NCBI RefSeq assembly: GCF_000382145.1
Contig: NZ_KB907643.1
Coordinates: 1-59,857 of the forward strand
Source of the DNA: Psychrobacter lutiphocae DSM 21542
GTDB lineage: Bacteria; Pseudomonadota; Gammaproteobacteria; Pseudomonadales; Moraxellaceae
Direction: 5' to 3'
DNA: 59,857 nucleotides
Positions 58,018-59,857 of the stretch are shown in pieces. Under the pieces are notes generated by a model. It saw only the letters and a list, made by a program, of their open reading frames with translations, did no database searches and was not told where the DNA came from. The position numbers and the translations under genes were made by a program. Numbering within the stretch: position 1 is the stretch's first letter; every line of letters starts with the position of its first letter.

Positions 58018-59490
58018 ATGCCTGTTAATTATCATGATAACGCCACCCTCGCTACAATCAATAGCGACAGTCCGAAGCATAACAGCAAAAACAAAAGCAA
58101 AAGTAAAGATAGGAGGAGGAATCAGCCTAAAGGTAGGACAAGTGACAACCACAAAACTTTCATAACTCATAGTGAACCACACTGGTCTTTTAAAAAATCA
58201 CAGTTGCCATTTATCGTGTTTACCAGTTTTGCCGCCTGTTTTGATTTTTTAATCTATTTTTATTTAGCCGACGTCATTAACCAAACCTTTTTTCCAACCC
58301 TGACCGATTCTTTTTTACATCAATTACAAACCATTGGATTATTAAGTGCAGGCTTTTTATCTCGCCCTATTGGTGGCTTACTCATCGGCCGCTATGGCGA
58401 TGTGCATGGGCGTAAACCGGCGTTGTTTATTAGTATCGGCTTTTTAACCATCACCACCTTGATTACCTTATGTTTGCCCACTTATGCACAAGTTGGCGTA
58501 TTAGCCCCTGTTTTATTTATTCTAACCCGCTTATTACAAGGGATGGCCTTTGGCGCTTACTCACCCTTAAGCTGGGTATTTATCGCTGAGCATGCTGCTA
58601 AGCAAAGCCTGAGCAGCTATTGCAGTTTGGCAATGGCTGGACTAATTGCTGGTAACTTTGGTGCGGTACTGATAGCAAAAATATTATATAACAATCTGAG
58701 TATGACCGAGCTGACCAGTTTTGGTTGGCGCATTCCTTTTATTATCGGCAGTGTATTTAGCTTAATTTCTTTATACCTATGGCGCTTTGTACAAGAAACG
58801 CCTGCCTTCACCACCCTGAAAAATAAACGCAGCAGCACACCACATTATCTCAATGTGTTGCCCACTTTTAATCAGCCCATTGCGATGACCTTAAGCTTAT
58901 TTATTGCGTTTTTGCAAGCCAGTCTGATCATGGTTGCTGTGCTGTTATTGCCCAAATTAATCGCCATTAAATTTAGCCTACCTTCTAGTTTTACCAATTA
59001 TGCCATCTTATTGGGACTGATATTTCAGCTTATTGGCTGTTTGTTTTATGGCTTGCTAGCAGATAAAGTGGGTACTGGTAAAGCACTGATTGTGGCCGCC
59101 TTAGCGCTCATAGTACAGGCGTTATTTTTTTATAATCATTTGTCCTATGGCAATGGTGATTATATTTTATTGCTTTATGCGTTACTTGGATTTTGCAGTG
59201 GTATGATCGGCTTGTTCCCTTCTATTTTATTGCAACTGTTTCCAACCCAAGTGCGATTGGCCTCGCTGTCACTCACTTACACTTGTGCCTCAGCCATTGC
59301 TGGTACAGCCCTGCCAACCACTTTATATTATTTAACCAATGTTGTTAGCTTTTCACCAGCTTTATACCTGACCTTTATTGGCCTAGTTACTGTGGTTTTG
59401 GGATTTTATTTACACCACTTATCTTTGTTCAATGCGCTTGATCAGCTACCGCTAGATACAACTATCGATACTCAAACAGCCAAGCTGTAA
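58018..59490 (+). CDS. MFS transporter 2, metabolite:H+ symporter type
   Basis: A 490-residue paralogue of MFS transporter 1: IGRYGDVHGRKPALFISIGF, TRLLQGMAFGAYSPLSWVFI and LFPTQVRLASLSLTYTCASA correspond block by block. It has an extra N-terminus of about 55 residues that is basic and Asn/Lys/Ser-rich (SKNKSKSKDRRRNQPKGRT when read loosely from residues 22-40). About 12 membrane helices. The two genes probably arose by tandem duplication, then diverged. Confidence 0.88.
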   Translation: MPVNYHDNATLATINSDSPKHNSKNKSKSKDRRRNQPKGRTSDNHKTFITHSEPHWSFKKSQLPFIVFTSFAACFDFLIYFYLADVINQTFFPTLTDSFLHQLQTIGLLSAGFLSRPIGGLLIGRYGDVHGRKPALFISIGFLTITTLITLCLPTYAQVGVLAPVLFILTRLLQGMAFGAYSPLSWVFIAEHAAKQSLSSYCSLAMAGLIAGNFGAVLIAKILYNNLSMTELTSFGWRIPFIIGSVFSLISLYLWRFVQETPAFTTLKNKRSSTPHYLNVLPTFNQPIAMTLSLFIAFLQASLIMVAVLLLPKLIAIKFSLPSSFTNYAILLGLIFQLIGCLFYGLLADKVGTGKALIVAALALIVQALFFYNHLSYGNGDYILLLYALLGFCSGMIGLFPSILLQLFPTQVRLASLSLTYTCASAIAGTALPTTLYYLTNVVSFSPALYLTFIGLVTVVLGFYLHHLSLFNALDQLPLDTTIDTQTAKL

Positions 59491-59527
59491 GTCATAAGCT
59501 CTACTCTATGAAGCTAAGGCAACTTCT

Positions 59528-59803
59528 TTGCTTTATTTGATATTTTTATTCTCGATTTCATGTTTTAATAGACAGATACCATTGCTGACTGAGTTAAAGC
59601 GTAAGGCTCGTGGAGGCTCTCTACCTTTTCCAGGGTCGGTCAACAGCTCTGGCAAAGCAACTACATATCACGTACCGCTTAAAGCGCTGACCAACTGGAT
59701 AGATGAGCAATCACAAACTGCTATTGATGATTTTCACGCAATGCAGACTTATACCAATTCCATAAATAAACCTATAAACCAATCCAATCACGAGAAGTTA
59801 TAG
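59528..59803 (+). pseudogene. Probable gene remnant with a DNA-binding-like segment
   Basis: An open frame of 91 codons from a TTG-type or absent start. Residues from about 15 on (RQIPLLTELKRKARGGSLPF, then VNSSGKATTYHVPLKALTNW and IDEQSQTAIDDF) look like real protein and resemble the small winged or excisionase-like DNA-binding modules that end in a predicted helix, as in AlpA-type or Mu-repressor-like proteins. The first residues and the last 20 look like junk. There is no ribosome binding site, and the upstream 37 bp is not a promoter. I cannot name a family; a decayed mobile-element gene is plausible. Confidence 0.35.
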
Positions 59804-59817
59804 ACTGAATGAGCTCG

Positions 59818-59844
59818 GGCTTGGAACAAAGTCTATTCCAAGCC
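59818..59844. terminator. Hairpin near the right edge
   Basis: GGCTTGGAA and TTCCAAGCC form a perfect 9 bp stem with a short loop (ACAAAGTCTA). No T-run follows within the window (TTGCAAGCAG), so it may be an inverted repeat rather than a terminator. Confidence 0.35.
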
Positions 59845-59857
59845 TTGCAAGCAGCAT

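Overview
The window looks like a chromosomal segment of a Moraxellaceae gammaproteobacterium, most likely Psychrobacter or a close relative. This rests on a fused nuoCD gene inside a complete nuo operon, a dcd/apbC neighbourhood, moderate-to-low GC with A/T-rich spacers, a norspermidine-type route to spermidine, and Psychrobacter-like protein sequences. It is inference from gene content; no database search was possible. Most of the window is housekeeping and metabolic chromosome. I see no prophage, CRISPR array, tRNA, rRNA or complete insertion sequence.

Layout. 1-222: the 5' part of an IS630-like transposase gene running off the left edge. 354-17289: the complete complex I operon on the minus strand (nuoA, B, CD, E to N), with a clear terminator after nuoN. 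Several subunits carry unusual low-complexity or charged additions; the most striking is about 120 acidic residues in front of NuoK. 17614-22670 (minus): dcd, a DUF2804 protein, the Fe-S carrier ATPase apbC, and the magnesium channel mgtE. 22957-25574 (minus): a 3-ketoacid CoA-transferase pair behind a decayed atoE permease gene. 25912-32758 (plus): metG with a terminator, then an ABC importer of the tryptophan/tyrosine-type family with two paralogous binding lipoproteins, one permease and one ATPase.

33137-41473: a small lipoprotein, then on the minus strand carboxynorspermidine decarboxylase and dehydrogenase (spermidine synthesis), another probable lipoprotein, a MoxR ATPase with its CoxE-like VWA partner, a small membrane protein and a YcgL protein. 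41607-48105 (plus): the glycine cleavage locus gcvT-gcvH-(nitroreductase)-gcvP, preceded by a promoter, two glycine-riboswitch aptamers and a terminator-type expression platform, and closed by a strong terminator. 48145-54254: a small lipase-like hydrolase, rnd, recR, ybaB, metZ, and a 3-hydroxyisobutyrate-dehydrogenase-like enzyme. 54251-59490 (plus): a phospholipase-D/cardiolipin-synthase-like lipoprotein and two tandem paralogous MFS transporters, followed by a probable gene remnant.

How the parts work together. Complex I feeds the respiratory chain. The CoA-transferase pair activates acetoacetate-type acids, but its dedicated uptake permease appears dead. The gcv genes form a glycine-responsive catabolic unit that supplies one-carbon units; metG and metZ serve methionine use and synthesis. 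Intergenic spacers repeatedly carry short tandem repeats of unrelated sequence (9, 10, 18 and 19 bp units) and inverted repeats, which is the main non-coding signature of the window.
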